Notes: a model not told the origin generated them from the letters alone. A DNA stretch of 64,000 nucleotides from Laguncularia racemosa (GCA_037954665.1 JBBMOL010000039.1:2232001-2296000), one strand, 5' to 3'. Shown: positions 12,960 to 25,100, counted from the first letter of the stretch. Numbers and translations are program-made.

Positions 12960-13440
12960 ATTTATATAACTACATTTTGTCGTTTCACCATCACCTTTAT
13001 CACTTCCACTGCCTCTATATTACCATCACTAAATAGCCACCACTATTGTTGACGCTTTTCCATAACCATAGCATTATTGTAGTGGTAGCAACATTTCACT
13101 GTTGCATTGATATGTATAATAGCCTAAGAGGCAATGGTAATATGAGCATGGTGGTGATGATAGTGGTGGTAGTACAGTGATGTGATGATGATAATTCAGT
13201 GTAGTGTATGTGGTTTTAGTGATAGTAAAGGTGCTAGTAGACATGGTGCCCTAGCAATGATAATGTGATGGTAAAAGTAAGGTGATGTAAAGTCTTCTTG
13301 TTGGTGACGATGATGGTAACATAATAGTATTGATAATAGCAATGAATGTGGTTTGTGAAGTGATGGTCGTGGTATTTGTTATAATGAAGTGGTGTTAGAA
13401 AAGAAGAGACAATATGGTTTTTGTTTTGCAACACCAAATG
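12960..13440 (+). repeat. Foldback-like repeat, CAC-rich arm then GTG-rich arm (copy 1)
   Basis: About 120 bp rich in CAC/ATC words is followed by about 320 bp rich in GTG/GATG words, so the two arms can pair imperfectly. A related region at 58690-59250 has the opposite proportions (long CAC arm, short GTG arm) and matches the reverse complement of this one. Shared words include GATGGTAA and ATAATAGTATTG, and both share an end containing CAATATGGTTTTTG or its complement. No protein is convincing here. Confidence 0.5.
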
Positions 13441-14546
13441 GAAGGGCAAAAAGAAATTTTTTTCATCTCATACCAAGTTTATTTTTAATATAATATGCAG
13501 TAAATTTTATCTTATCATATAGTTTTAAACATCAAGAATTAAATACTTTTTATTTATATGCTTTTCTCCACTTTATTTTATAATGATTGTACGTCCGTAG
13601 TTATTATAAACTTTATTTACACCGTTCTTTAACCACCGCCTACTTTAAAATAATATCTTATGATGATAGGGAAATTTTGAAATACATAAGAGGTGGAAAG
13701 TCAGATCACTTGAGGGGAAAAAAAAATCACTTTTGGGACTACATATCTTGTGGAAGTGACATTCTTTAAGAATAATGGGGCTGCACAGGTTTGTGTAAAT
13801 TATTCTATGGGCATTCTGGAGCACAAGGGAGACATCACATGGCCTCCCCTCCCCGTACGTGGTTTTGCCTATTAAAGTCCGGAATGTTAGATGACTTACT
13901 CGGCACATATGAGCTCCGGACATTGTGGTCTTATTGATTTGTCAAGGTATGCTTCCAGCTAAAAAGCTTAATGTTAGTAATAGGGTGGAGTACGCTCCGA
14001 TAAAGCAAATCAAGATTTACATCTGCAAGCAATCGGTACACCATATCGCTTTTAAACATCATGTGGATTGATCGCTATTGAAGACGTGGAGTTGTAAATT
14101 ACAAGTGATTGGAGTGGAACTTCGAGAAATGGATTGGCATGGAACCACCGACCTTTCTGTATTTGGAATGATATTTTATTTATTATATCTTGAATCTCAA
14201 ATAGTATTAGTCAATTCATCGTATATTCCTACCCTAGCATGAATGTATCAGGCTGAGATTCTACACACTCTAAGACTTCATGTCCATTAATCAGTTGTTG
14301 CTTCAACTCAAATTCATTGCAACCATGTGTTACGTGTTTTGGTCTCAAAGGTTGTGGAATGCCTACTTGTTCAAGGATAATGTGAGCCTACATTCACATG
14401 ACTACTGTACATGAGTAACGTGAGCGTGCATGCATTTAAATCACATGAAAATTTAATCCAACTCACATGGAAAAGCTTAGCCCAAGCCTTTATTTCAGCA
14501 AATGTCTCTGTCTTTCCTTTCAAGGAGTCAAGACATTTTGTACTCG
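13441..14546. other. Intergenic, partly less AT-rich
   Basis: The stretch 13770-14170 has a more balanced base composition than its surroundings, and short open frames occur on both strands. None extends or resembles a family I know. It could be an old exon or a transposon fragment. Confidence 0.4.
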
Positions 14547-15640
14547 CAATTTAAGTAGGTATAGATATCATTTTAGTATGACTTCTTTGCTTCTTCTTTT
14601 CTTTTCTTTTTTTCCTTATCGTTGTGACAGAAATTTATGGGCATTTTTTGAATTTACTCTACAAAGATTAACATGTACCATATTACAAAATTGGCTCAAA
14701 ATGTCACCGCTAAAATACAAAAATGTAGGGTTTTCCAATTTACACGAAGTAATTTGTCTGTCATACTCAAGCAAAACACAGTCCTTTTCTTTATTCCATA
14801 GTACTGTGACCAAACTATTGGAATATAAAATATAAATGATGAAATTATGCCTGAGAAACTTCACAGCATTATTACATGGAAGTACTACTAAATGATAGTT
14901 GATACGACGCATTTTGAAGTTTTAAGGGAAATCTCTCTAAAATGTAGGAATAATAAGGCCTGTTGTAAAATAATTAAGATAATAAATTTAGGTCGAAAAC
15001 ATAAATAAAATGTAAAAGGTGAAAGCTTCCCTTAGACCTAAAATGATTTCTGTAGTAATACTTATCAACGAGATCCGTCAAATAAACATAATCCTTTATT
15101 AGTATGATGTCTCATCATAAAAATGGTATTTGCATCCACTGTCCATCGTACCAAGTGGTGTCCAGATGATATACCCAGCCACGAGCCGATTCAGAACCAG
15201 CCCCCACGGACCCGTGCTGGATTTGACAGATGGGAATCAAGAGGCATCAATTTCACGTTTTACTATTTAACAGGGCCTTGAAATGAGTCTGGCTTGGCGG
15301 TATTTAAAGCTAGGCAATTGAAAGTTATTCTTTCCTTTTTGTATTTTTATGGTGTAGTACTGGATAATTTTTTTTAATCTATTGTTTTATTTATATATTG
15401 ACCCTAGTTACTGTATATAAGGATCATTGAGATATTGAAATAAAACTAAAAAATTTATACAATATATTAATGATATAAAAATTTCATAATATGAAATAAA
15501 TAAATTATAGATTTTTTTTTTAAAATAACTCTACATCAAGTTTCTAAATTATCAACCCACTATATATTTCTCTCTCTCTATATATCTAATACAAAATAAA
15601 TATATTTCAAAAATATATATCTATTATTATACACATCAAA
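14547..15640 (+). repeat. Tandem duplication, first unit (A1 14547-15000, B1 15001-15640)
   Basis: A1 is a clear copy of 15685-16134. Shared words include TTTACTCTACAAAGATTAAC and TTTATTCCATAGTACTGTGA. B1 is a copy of 18764-19503, sharing CATAAATAAAATGTAAAAGG and TTGACAGATGGGAATCAAG. Together they show an A-B unit of about 1.14 kb duplicated head to tail. The middle of B (about 15170-15250) is strikingly GC-rich for this window. No open frame is conserved between copies, so the unit is probably non-coding. Confidence 0.85.
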
Positions 15641-15684
15641 TATGATAGAAAACAATTCTATTATTCTATTTTTATCTATACTTA

Positions 15685-16134
15685 CAATTTAATTAGGTAT
15701 AATATCGTTTCAGTATGACTTTTTTTTTCCTTTAACTTTTTTTTTTTTATCATTGTGACAAAAATTATCGGCTTATTTTCAATTTACTCTACAAAGATTA
15801 ACATGTACGATATTGCAAAATTGGCTTAAAATGTCTCCGCTAAAATACAAAAGTCTAGGTTTTTTTAAATTTATACGAAGTAATTTGTCTGTCATGTTCA
15901 TGCAAAACACTCTGCTTTTCTTTATTCCATAGTACTGTGATTGAAATATTGGAATACAAAATATAAATGATGAAATTCTGCAGAAACTTCAGGGCATAGT
16001 TACATGAAGTACTAAATGGTCGTTGATGTGAATTATGGCCCATTTTGAAGTCCCAAGGAAATGTTTCTAAGATGTAGGAATAATGAGGCCTCTTGTAATA
16101 TAATTAAGATTATAATAAATTTAGGTAGAAAAAC
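15685..16134 (+). repeat. Tandem duplication, second A unit (A2)
   Basis: It aligns with 14547-15000 along its whole length with scattered substitutions and small indels. It ends at ...GAAAAAC. In unit 1 the B segment follows here directly; in unit 2 about 2.6 kb of unrelated AT-rich sequence comes first. Confidence 0.85.
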
Positions 16135-16572
16135 TTGTATATGCTAATTTATATAGTGATCACGGTTTCGTTCAATACGATTCTATATATTATAATCTCC
16201 TTTTTTTTCTTAACTAGAATATAATTATATGAATTGTTTTATAATTTTTTTAAACATAAAAAAAAGGTTCAATCTAGTTTGGTACATAATTCGAACCATT
16301 ATTATACATGTTATTATTATTTTTTCCATATATAAGTTAAAAAATCATAAAAAATTAAGTTAGACATGAAAAGATGTAATTGATTATCATTTCCAATATT
16401 ACTCAATATACATAATGCTTATTAGATATATTTAAAAAGATTTTATTATCTATAATTCTGATTTTTATATTAATCAATAAACAAAAAGAAAATAATGGTG
16501 AATTACTTGAAGAAAACCAAATAAGTAATATAGAATCATCATTTTTAATCATATATTCTCTAGAGTTTTACA

Positions 16573-16610
16573 CCCCCCCCCCACCACCCCCCCACCCCCC
16601 CCCCCCCCCC
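16573..16610 (+). repeat. Poly-C tract followed by poly-T
   Basis: Nearly uninterrupted C over 38 bases with three single A interruptions, ending in a run of eight T. The complementary strand could form G-quadruplexes. Such runs are also prone to sequencing and assembly length errors. Confidence 0.95.
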
Positions 16611-17671
16611 TTTTTTTTCATTTATTCCTCATGATTCGATTTAGTTCATAATTTTTTCTAACCAAAAAACAAAAGAAAATTGTTTAGTTCATTTCTTAAC
16701 TTTTTCAAACCCAAAAAAAAAAAAAAAAATTCAAACCTCATTTATGATTCAATCGGTCCAATCTAGTTCGACTCACTGTTTGGTCAATTTTAAAATATAA
16801 AATATAAATATGATAAAATTTATTATATAGTGAAGTACCTAATAAATCGTTTACATATGAAATCTATTGCAATTGCTTTTCATGCTACCTTAATTATTGC
16901 CCAATTGAAAAGTTTTTATTGACTTCATTGATATTTTATCTTTCCATAGGACTTATCAAAATCAACTTAACTTTAATATTGTTAGTAGAGGTGAGGAAGT
17001 ATAAGGTAGGTTATATTTTAGGATCCATCCATTCCCTATCATATAAGGTATATATTCTTAAATTTTGGAATCAAAATCTTTTCTATAATACTTTAGAATC
17101 ACCATATATCTAGTACCTTGTAAAACCTATACAATATAAAGTGTTATGTGGAATCTATAAATTTTATTTTTCTTCAAGTTTATATAATATTAAAAACGTA
17201 ATTTATATATAATATTGTAAGTTTTTCATATACAAAACTTGTAGAACTTATAAAAAAATCTATAAAATTAAAAAAAATGCAATTTTTTTCTTCCTTCATT
17301 ATTTCAAATTTATATAACTTTACTACTTAGCAAATAAGAAATAAAAAGAGAAAAAAATATATGAAAAATATAAAGTTAGAGAGGAAAATGGGAAAGACTG
17401 AGAGACAAAATGGAAAATGTATAGTGAGCAAAGTAGCATTAGTTTAGCCATTTAAGTTATTAACTCATGAGCCTATACCCTTAAATTTTTCTTTTTACTA
17501 AAATATTTATTAGCCTAAAAATGTAATGTTATTATTTATTTATTTATTAATATTATTTAATAATTTTTTATAAAGTTATTACAGGGTATATTGGAACCTA
17601 TATTCTAAATACCTTAAAATATAGGCTCCAAGGGGTATAAGATAGGAAAACCCAATACTCATACTTTACCT

Positions 17672-18030
17672 TAGGTGGACTCGAATCGAATTGGATCGAA
17701 TTTTCCTCTAAACCAAACCAAACCATAAAAATATGATTTGGTTTTTTATCGCTTCAAACTGAGTCATATGATTTGATTTTAGTTCTTCTAAACAAAAAAA
17801 AAAAATAGCTTAGTTTATGGATTAAATCATATTTTATTTTCTATAAAAACATATTTACTTAACATGTAATCTTATATGAGTATTATTAAATTCATTTAAT
17901 AATAACATATATTAATATCATATAAGAAATTGATAAAGTCAATACTCAAGTAACTAAAAAAAATTTAAATATGTAATACAATTAATTTATTCCTTAAGGT
18001 AGTATATAACATAAATTTTGAGTCAACCTA

Positions 18031-18068
<38 letters not shown>

Positions 18069-18339
18069 AAATTATGATTATAAAATTTAAATACTTATAC
18101 TTTTCAATAAATGTAAACTAAAAAATTCTTTTAAATGTTATGTTACCAAAAAAAAAAAATTAAGTTACGAGTAAAATATCATTATATTTTTTTCAAAAAG
18201 GTTTGGTTCAGATTACTCCTCCAAATCAACTATAAATTTTCAATTTGATTTAGATTGAAAAATTTGCAAACCAAATTGAAAAAAAAAAAATCATATTTTC
18301 AGTTTAGTTTGGTTTGATCAATTTTTTTGCTTACTCCTA
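17672..18339. mobile_element. Possible hAT-like MITE (GGTTTGGTT family)
   Basis: The left end TAGGTGGACTCGAA and the reverse complement of the right end, TAGGAGTAAGCAAA, share a partial inverted match. The interior is AT-rich, with ACCAAACCAAACC words on one side and TTTGGTTTG words on the other. It resembles the element at 29580-30188. There is no transposase and no clear target duplication. Confidence 0.35.
18033..18063. repeat. (TA)n microsatellite
   Basis: An uninterrupted TA dinucleotide run of about 15 units. Confidence 0.98.
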
Positions 18340-18763
18340 CTTTATAAAAGTAGGTTTAAGAAAATCTATTACTTGAAATCTACCCTATAATCTTCAATAC
18401 TCCCTTGAAATCTATCTAGTTATATAGGACACGAATGGATATTCTATAAAACAAGATTAATCTCTCACTCGTAATTGTTAGCTTAGAAAATTATAATACT
18501 ACTTAAATATAAAAGGCTTGTTTGAAATTTTATTGTAAGATAACATTGCTTTATTAACATTTTTTAGCAACTTACGAGCACTCATTATCTAAAAACTTAG
18601 ATGGCTTTGTATTTTTCTTTTTCTTTTTAATAAATCCTACTATAAATCTTCCTAGTCTAAATAACAAAAATAAATTTGTCACATAATAAGATTTTGCTCA
18701 TATAAACGTAAACAAGTATTTTATGTTGAATAGAAACATCTATCTTGAAAGATAATGTAAAAC

Positions 18764-19503
18764 ATAAATAAAATGTAAAAGGGGAAAGCTTCCTTTAGAC
18801 TTAAAATAATTATTGTAGTAATACTTATCAACAAGATCCTTCAAATAAACATAATTCTTTATTAGTATGTTGTCTTATCATAGAAATTCATGTCAAATGG
18901 TATGGTTTTTCAATCCATTATTAGGAGTAGGTAAAAATTAGAATTTGATACGTTACAATTGTAAAGTTGATAATAACTATTAACATATCAATATTCATTT
19001 GGTTGTATCCACTATAAATCGTATGAAGTGGTGTCCACATGATAAACCCAGTCAAGAGCCGACCAGAACCGGCCCCCATGGACCAGCGTTGGCCTTGACA
19101 GATGGGAATCAAGAAGCATCAATTTCATATCTTGTTATTTAACAGGACCTTCAAATGAGTCTGGCTTGGTTGAAAAATGCAGTTCAGCTTTAGTATTTTT
19201 GTGGTATAGTATTGAATAAATTTATTTAATTTATCGTTTTATTTATGTATTGATTTAGTTATTGTATATAAGGCATCGAAATACTGAAATAAAACTAAAA
19301 AAATTTATGCAATATATTTAATATTAGAAAAACCTATTTCATACTATAAAATAAATAAATAAATAAATCAATCATAAAAATTTAAAAAATAACTTTATAC
19401 TAAGTTTCTAAATCATGATACATTCCATATCTTTCTTTCTATCTAGTAAAAAAATGAACATATTCCAAAAATATATATCTATCACTGCACACACTAAACA
19501 TAA
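18764..19503 (+). repeat. Tandem duplication, second B unit (B2)
   Basis: Copy of 15001-15640 with about 60 bp extra near 18900-19000. The GC-rich core (19045-19115) with GGTGTCCA, GAGCCGA and GACAGATGGGAATCAAG is well kept between copies. It ends about 110 bp before the TATA box of the hydrolase gene, so it forms that gene's distal promoter region. Confidence 0.85.
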
Positions 19504-19556
19504 CATACCATCTGATTTACACAATCATCTTGAACGGGTGAATCCATTTTGAGTAA

Positions 19557-19625
19557 TGGGCTGAAAGAGTTGATTCCGGAGTCCGGCCCACAATGACAGC
19601 TGAAGGCCCTAACGTGGTATATAAT
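19557..19625 (+). promoter_or_regulatory. Hydrolase gene promoter: two site II motifs and TATA box
   Basis: TGGGCT at 19557-19562 and GGCCCA (reverse of TGGGCC) at 19585-19590 match the plant site II element TGGGCY. TCP factors recognise this element, which is common in constitutively or growth-expressed genes. TATATAAT at 19618-19625 is a TATA-box candidate, placing the transcription start near 19650. These assignments rest on motif matches only. Confidence 0.5.
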
Positions 19626-19809
19626 TTTATCCTGTGCCAGACAGCAGCCTCAGTTTTCCTTGTGGCATCCTAACTCGCAGAATAGCGAGTAACTGTCACG
19701 CGCCTCCGGAAAGTAAAAAAAAAAAATTCTCTCGATCGGTGACAGCGGCACCTTCTAAATCGCTAAATCAGGGGTTTCTTCGAGCTCCATATCTTGTCAA
19801 CTCTGCAAA

Positions 19810-19896
19810 GTAAGTTGTTCTCTTTATTTTTAATTTCGGTGCAATCTTTATGGTAATTTGTGTCAGTTTGAAGAGGAATGTCCTTGTAATTTGCAG
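19810..19896 (+). other. Intron in the 5' UTR of the hydrolase gene
   Basis: A strong donor (AAA|GTAAGT at 19810) and a strong acceptor (TTTGCAG ending at 19896) flank 87 bp of T-rich sequence immediately before the start codon. The exon resumes with TG and then the ATG. An apparent GTG start three bases upstream of the ATG straddles the splice junction, so it would not exist in mature mRNA. Confidence 0.7.
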
Positions 19897-19898
19897 TG

Positions 19899-20942
19899 AT
19901 GTCGAGACGTGGGAATCGAATGAAGCAGTGGCATGGCCTAGGAAACTTTAGGATCGCTGGATTGTTCATAGTGGCTGTTCTGGTTATTTTAGTTTTGATT
20001 CTGTTCTACGGGGAGAAGAACCCAGAATCGAAATCGTCTTTAGAGTTTACACAGCAAAAGTGGAATAGTTTTGAGTCTTTAGTGCAATTTCATCCAACTA
20101 TAGAGTATAGAAACGGGACAGACTTGATATGGCAGATCCCTGATTCTCCCAAAGCTGTGCTTTTTATTGCTCATGGATGCAACGGAAGGGCAGTTAACTT
20201 TTGGGACAGGTCCCCTTCCTGCCAGAAATGTGTTGGCTTGCCTGAAGAAAGGCTGATTGTCCTTAATGCTCTTTCACGGAAATTTGCGGTTCTTACCATA
20301 TCGAGTGCGGGGACTTGCTGGACAATGGGGGAAGAAAGGTTACTTGTTAGGGATATTATTAGATGGTGGGTGAGGAAAAACAAGCTCGATAAGCTTCCTA
20401 TTGTAGCTCTAGGGGCATCATCAGGAGGATACTTTGTTTCAGCCCTTGCCACTGACTTGAGGTTTAGTAGTCTTGTGTTGATGATTGCTGAGGGTCTGTT
20501 TGATCAAATGGATGTCCCAAAGGATTACCCGCCAACCCTTTTTGTCCACATGCCCAAAGATAACTATCGGCAACAAAAGATCGATGAGTATTTGGAAGTT
20601 TTAAGGAACAGAGGCATTGATGTTGCAGAGGTTGAGTGTGTGGAATTCGCTTTGTCCCCAAATACTTTAGCTGACAGAATTCCCGGGCTTGATCAAACTG
20701 TTTCTTCTAAGTTATTTGATCTGCTTTGCAAGAAGGGCTTCATAGATGAAAAAGGATATATGAAGAGTGATGGCCGGAGAACACGCTGGAAAGCAGCCCT
20801 TCATGGGAATAAGGACATATCTTTGGATAAGCAATGGATTCAACATGTCCAAGAGGAACTGAATCTAGCTTTTGCTTATCATGAAATGACTAGTGTTCCT
20901 TCTGAGCAGATCTTCAAATGGTTTGAATCTCATTTAGGCTGA
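19899..20942 (+). CDS. Membrane-anchored alpha/beta-hydrolase-fold protein, function unknown
   Basis: A single-exon coding region of 347 residues. A short basic N-terminus is followed by a hydrophobic segment at about residues 19-37, a likely signal anchor, with the bulk of the protein beyond it. The fold is suggested by an oxyanion-type H-G at 92-93 and a nucleophile elbow G-A-S-S-G at 172-176 with Ser174. His328 in an A-Y-H-E context near the C-terminus is the likely catalytic base; the acid is not obvious. The pattern suits an esterase- or peptidase-like hydrolase, but I cannot assign a substrate. Related single-copy plant proteins are known to me only as uncharacterised. The ATG at 19899 is chosen because it directly follows a good 3' splice site. 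The promoter has site II motifs, and a duplicated upstream segment (B2) lies just beyond. The frame is intact with balanced codon use, so the gene is probably expressed. Confidence 0.85.
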   Translation: MSRRGNRMKQWHGLGNFRIAGLFIVAVLVILVLILFYGEKNPESKSSLEFTQQKWNSFESLVQFHPTIEYRNGTDLIWQIPDSPKAVLFIAHGCNGRAVNFWDRSPSCQKCVGLPEERLIVLNALSRKFAVLTISSAGTCWTMGEERLLVRDIIRWWVRKNKLDKLPIVALGASSGGYFVSALATDLRFSSLVLMIAEGLFDQMDVPKDYPPTLFVHMPKDNYRQQKIDEYLEVLRNRGIDVAEVECVEFALSPNTLADRIPGLDQTVSSKLFDLLCKKGFIDEKGYMKSDGRRTRWKAALHGNKDISLDKQWIQHVQEELNLAFAYHEMTSVPSEQIFKWFESHLG

Positions 20943-21821
20943 AAGTCTTTCCCCTGCATTACCTAATGTCTTCTTGCGATGGACGAGCTTTCATAGTCAT
21001 CAAAGTAACCTTTATTTAGCTTGGATGGCATGTAGGTAGCTCACTGCTGATGTAGGCTTTCGTTTGGCAAAAAAGTGCCAATACAGTTGAGATAAGTAGT
21101 TATTATTATTATTATTATTTTATGACTTCTCTCTTGATTGGTTGTATATAGGTAACAGATAATTGTACTCAGGTGCATACCGGTATGAGATGATTTTTTT
21201 TGGAAGAGTTCGAACATAGGTTTAATGAAATGGTTATGATTCGATTGGATCATTTGATTTTCCTTTGGGCATTTTTTCTGGAAGATAAGTTTATGAGATT
21301 TACAAAAAACATTTTCAATTGTACTGTTCTAAGAGCTAGAGATGTTATGATTTAACCGATCATACGTTGGCTGCATACCTGTGGCCTTCTTTCCTTCTGC
21401 GTATAAAGCTTGGATCAGTGTGTTTATGGGTAGGAGTCTAGACAAGTCAAGGCAAGATCACTGTGTCAAGTTCAAGCTTTAACTCGATCAGAAAACTCAA
21501 AAGCTTAGCTCGGAGCAACTTTGTTTGATGCCTGACAGGCTAAGAGTTTGGCCTGACCATGCCTCTATATCTCAGACTACCCTTTTATCAGAGCTCAGGT
21601 TCCACTAACCGAATTAAGCCGACCTTGAGCTTAAAACTAGAGCTTGATCCGGCTGTATTTGTGAGCATGCCTAGTTAAATCTAAACTGTTCAAATAGTTT
21701 GAGCTTGAGATTGACTCTATTATACGTGAGTCGAGCTCCAATGAAGTGAATCGATTCCAATTCAATAAATGGAGGTTTGGTGTTATGGGATACAAGAAAG
21801 GAACGCAATAGCAAGTGTTAA
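20943..21821 (+). other. 3' flank of the hydrolase gene
   Basis: Probably contains the 3' UTR (T-rich, with an ATT microsatellite at 21100-21119). The stretch 21440-21720 is rich in GAGCTTGA and GCTCGA words, a style often seen in old plant repeats, but has no structure I can define. Confidence 0.4.
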
Positions 21822-22040
21822 TGTTAAATATATAAGCTATAAATATTTTATTTTGGTAAATATATAAGCTGTAAATATTTTTAATACTTAAGGCTTTAGT
21901 GCTAGGGTTTTTTAATAACACATATAGATACCCAAATTCTCGTACGGTTAGTTACAACCTTCAATGATAGAATCACTTCTTTCTTTTTCAAGTTGATAAC
22001 AAGTTGCTTCATCAAACGATTATCATAGTAGATTTCTTCA
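21822..22040 (+). repeat. 5' LTR of Copia-2
   Basis: 219 bp, TG...CA ends. It shares AAATATATAAGCTGTA, GAGGCTTTAGTG (as AAGGCTTTAGTG) and CGATTATCATAG with the 3' copy. Confidence 0.85.
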
Positions 22041-22126
22041 TGGTATCGAAGCAAGATCATTTCACATTCTTTGTGTAAGTTTCTTTTACAAAATTTCATT
22101 GAGCTTGTTGCGTTTTCTATCTTTGG

Positions 22127-25100
22127 TGTAATGGCGAACCATAATCATAATTCGATTTATAATGGCCCTCTGTCCTTGTTAAGTTCGGATAATCTAAGGA
22201 ATTGATAACCAATGTCATTTTTAATGATTCAAATTTTCTTGGCTGGAATAGATCAATTAAACCTGCATTAGAGGCAAAGGCTAAATTAGGATTCATATAA
22301 GGTTCATGCATTAGGCTAGATAAAGATTCAAATGAAATATATCATTAGACTATAAGTGATTATATGATTCGATGCTGGCTTCTAAATTCTATGATTAAAG
22401 AATTGTTAGAAGGATTCTTGTATGCTAAATTGGCAAAAGAATTATAGGATAACATTGTTAAACGATTTGGTATTATGAATCGACCTTTACTGTTTAAGTT
22501 GCAACATGATATTGTGGATTATAAATAAGGAGGAGCAAATATTACAATGTACTACAATAAGATGAAAAGATTATGGGATGAACTAAATAGCATTAGCATT
22601 TGAGTGTACATGCGAGGCTTTTAAGCAATGTGAATGTAGGTTGAATGAAAGATTTCAAGAAATTGAAAATAGGAATCAGTTGATTCAATCTCTCATGGGT
22701 CTGAATGATGTGTATGAGAACATCCGTAATCAAATCCTTTCGATAAAATCATTGACTAGTGTAAGCAAGGCATACTATTTGGTTTATCAAATAGAAGAAA
22801 AAAAAAAGCAAATGAGTAGATTAACAATTGAAAATGAAGAGATGGTGATCTACAGTGTTCGCAGTCAACAGCAGAAGAATATTGGAACTAATAAGAGAGA
22901 TAGAAGGAGTAAGTCTAGAAATAAATTCTTGTGTACGTATTGCAAGAAACCAAGACATATAGTAAAGAATTGTTTTGAGTTGATGGGATTTCTAAATTGG
23001 TAGGAAAATCCGAGGGACAAATCTTCTCATAGAATGGTAGCAAATGTTGAAACTAGTAACAAAGGATTTGATACTCTACTTGATTTGCAAAATCATGATA
23101 CAATAGATTTGCAAAAAAAAATAAATAAATAATTCTAATGAGAAAGAGTTTATATCAAAGGTCTATCATGAGGTTATGAGGATTATGAAAGGGAAATAAC
23201 GGGACACTAGTGAAGAAAGATCATTTTTAGCAATGAATTTTGCAAGTATGAGTTGTTCCTATTTTCATTCTTAGCTTCAACAAATAGCACTTCAAGTAAA
23301 TGGATAGTGGATATTAGAGCTTTAGATCACATGACTCATTTTCTTCATCTTTTCATAGAAAAACACACTAATCAATCCAATCAATATTAAGCTTCTTGAT
23401 GGTCGAACTCACTCTATCAATCTAGTTAGTAATGTGATGATCAATAATCGCATTTTACTAACTAATGTACTGTATGTACCTAAGTTTCATTACAATCTCT
23501 TATTAATTAGCAAACCTCTTCTCTTATATACTAATTTGAATGTTTACTTTATTGCACGTAATTGTATTTTTTAGGATTGGAATTCTAACAAAAAGATTGC
23601 CCAGGTTGGAGGTATATCTTGGACTTTATGTTCTTGAGTCCAAGCCAAAAGAATTTGGTTCTTGCTCTTCTATTATGAAGTCATGTCATAACATCGATGA
23701 TCATGTAACGGACTATTCTCAAACATTTAGTGTGACAAACAAAATATCTCAAAAATTGTTACACAACAAGTTAGAACGTATGTCATTTTCATGAATGAAA
23801 CATATTCCTAGTTGCAATCAATTCAATACTTTGAACTTTGTCTGCAATACATGTCATATTGCAAACTTTCACCGTTTACCTTTCTATTCCAGTTCATCTA
23901 ATTCCTTACATGCTTTTAAATTAATTCATATAGATTTGTGGTGACCTTGCAATACACTGTCTATTTCTGGTGCAAATTTCTTCTTAACTATTGTTAATGA
24001 TAAGATAAGAAGTATTTGGACTTACTTACTCAAACACAAATCAGATACAATTTCTATTCTTATTAGTTTCCTTACTTATGTCAATAATCATTTCCAAACT
24101 ACATTAAAAACTATTTGGATAGATAATGGTAGTAAGTTTCTTTCTCAAGAATGTCAAGCCTTGTTTAATAAAAAATGGAATTATACGTCAAAGGAGTGTT
24201 ATTTATACTCCTCAACAAAATTGCATTGTTGAAAGGAAACATAGACACCTCTTAGATACTACTTATTCACTTCAAATACATGCAAATTTACCTAAGAAAT
24301 TTTAGGGAGAGTGTATTTTATCTACTACTACTCTTGTTAATCAAATGCCTATCCAAATATTAGATTGGAAAAGTCTTTTTCAATTTCTTTACAATAAAAT
24401 TCCCAAATACACAAGCTTAAGGACTATAGGTTGCTTGTGTTATGCATCAACATTGGCTCATTCTAGAGATAAATCTGATCCTAAAGGAAGATGTATATTT
24501 TTAGGATATCCATAAAATAAAAAAGGTTACAAATTATATGATCTAAACTCTTACATATTTTCGTTAGTAGAGATGTGATATTTTTTAAACAAACATTTCC
24601 TTTCGCACAAAATCATCCTTCTCAAATGTAGTAGACCCATTCGAAAATTGATACTTTGTTTCCTTATATTTCCTCATTTGCATGTTCTAGTTCTTCTTCC
24701 TCTTCTTCTTCTAATTAAATTCTTGCTCATCAAACACTACCATAAACTTTATCCACAATTCCCATAGATTCTGTAGTATCTCATAGATCAAACAGCGCAT
24801 GTAAACCACCCACTTGGCTAAAGGACTTTGTACATAATGTTCAAGTTCATACATCCATCAATCAACCATCTTTACATTCTCGAGTTTCTTATCCTCTTTT
24901 TCATCAAATTTTTTTCATTCATTATCCTAAGGATTATGTTGCATCATTAGCTCAGGTGTTCACTATTAATGAACCTCAAAGTTACCATGAAGCTGAAAAT
25001 GATCCTAAATGGGTTAAAGTGATGAATAACGAATTGTTGGCCTTAGAATCTAATCATACTTGGGATTGAACTAATTTACCTCTTGGAAAGAAAGCCATTG

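Larger units (their letters stand above)
16135..18758. mobile_element. 2.6-kb insertion splitting the duplicated unit
   Basis: Comparison with the uninterrupted first unit shows that everything between A2 and B2 is extra. AAAAC occurs on both sides (16130-16134 and 18759-18763), as a 5-bp target duplication would, although in such A-rich DNA this may be chance. The insert has no coding capacity. It includes a C-tract, a (TA)n run and one or two GGTTTGGTT-type repeats. It could be one non-autonomous element or several nested ones. Confidence 0.5.

Noticed and set aside
19896..19898. GTG as start codon of the hydrolase gene, adding one residue
   Set aside because: The G belongs to the intron acceptor TTTGCAG, so the GTG does not exist in spliced mRNA. 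The ATG at 19899 is the start.
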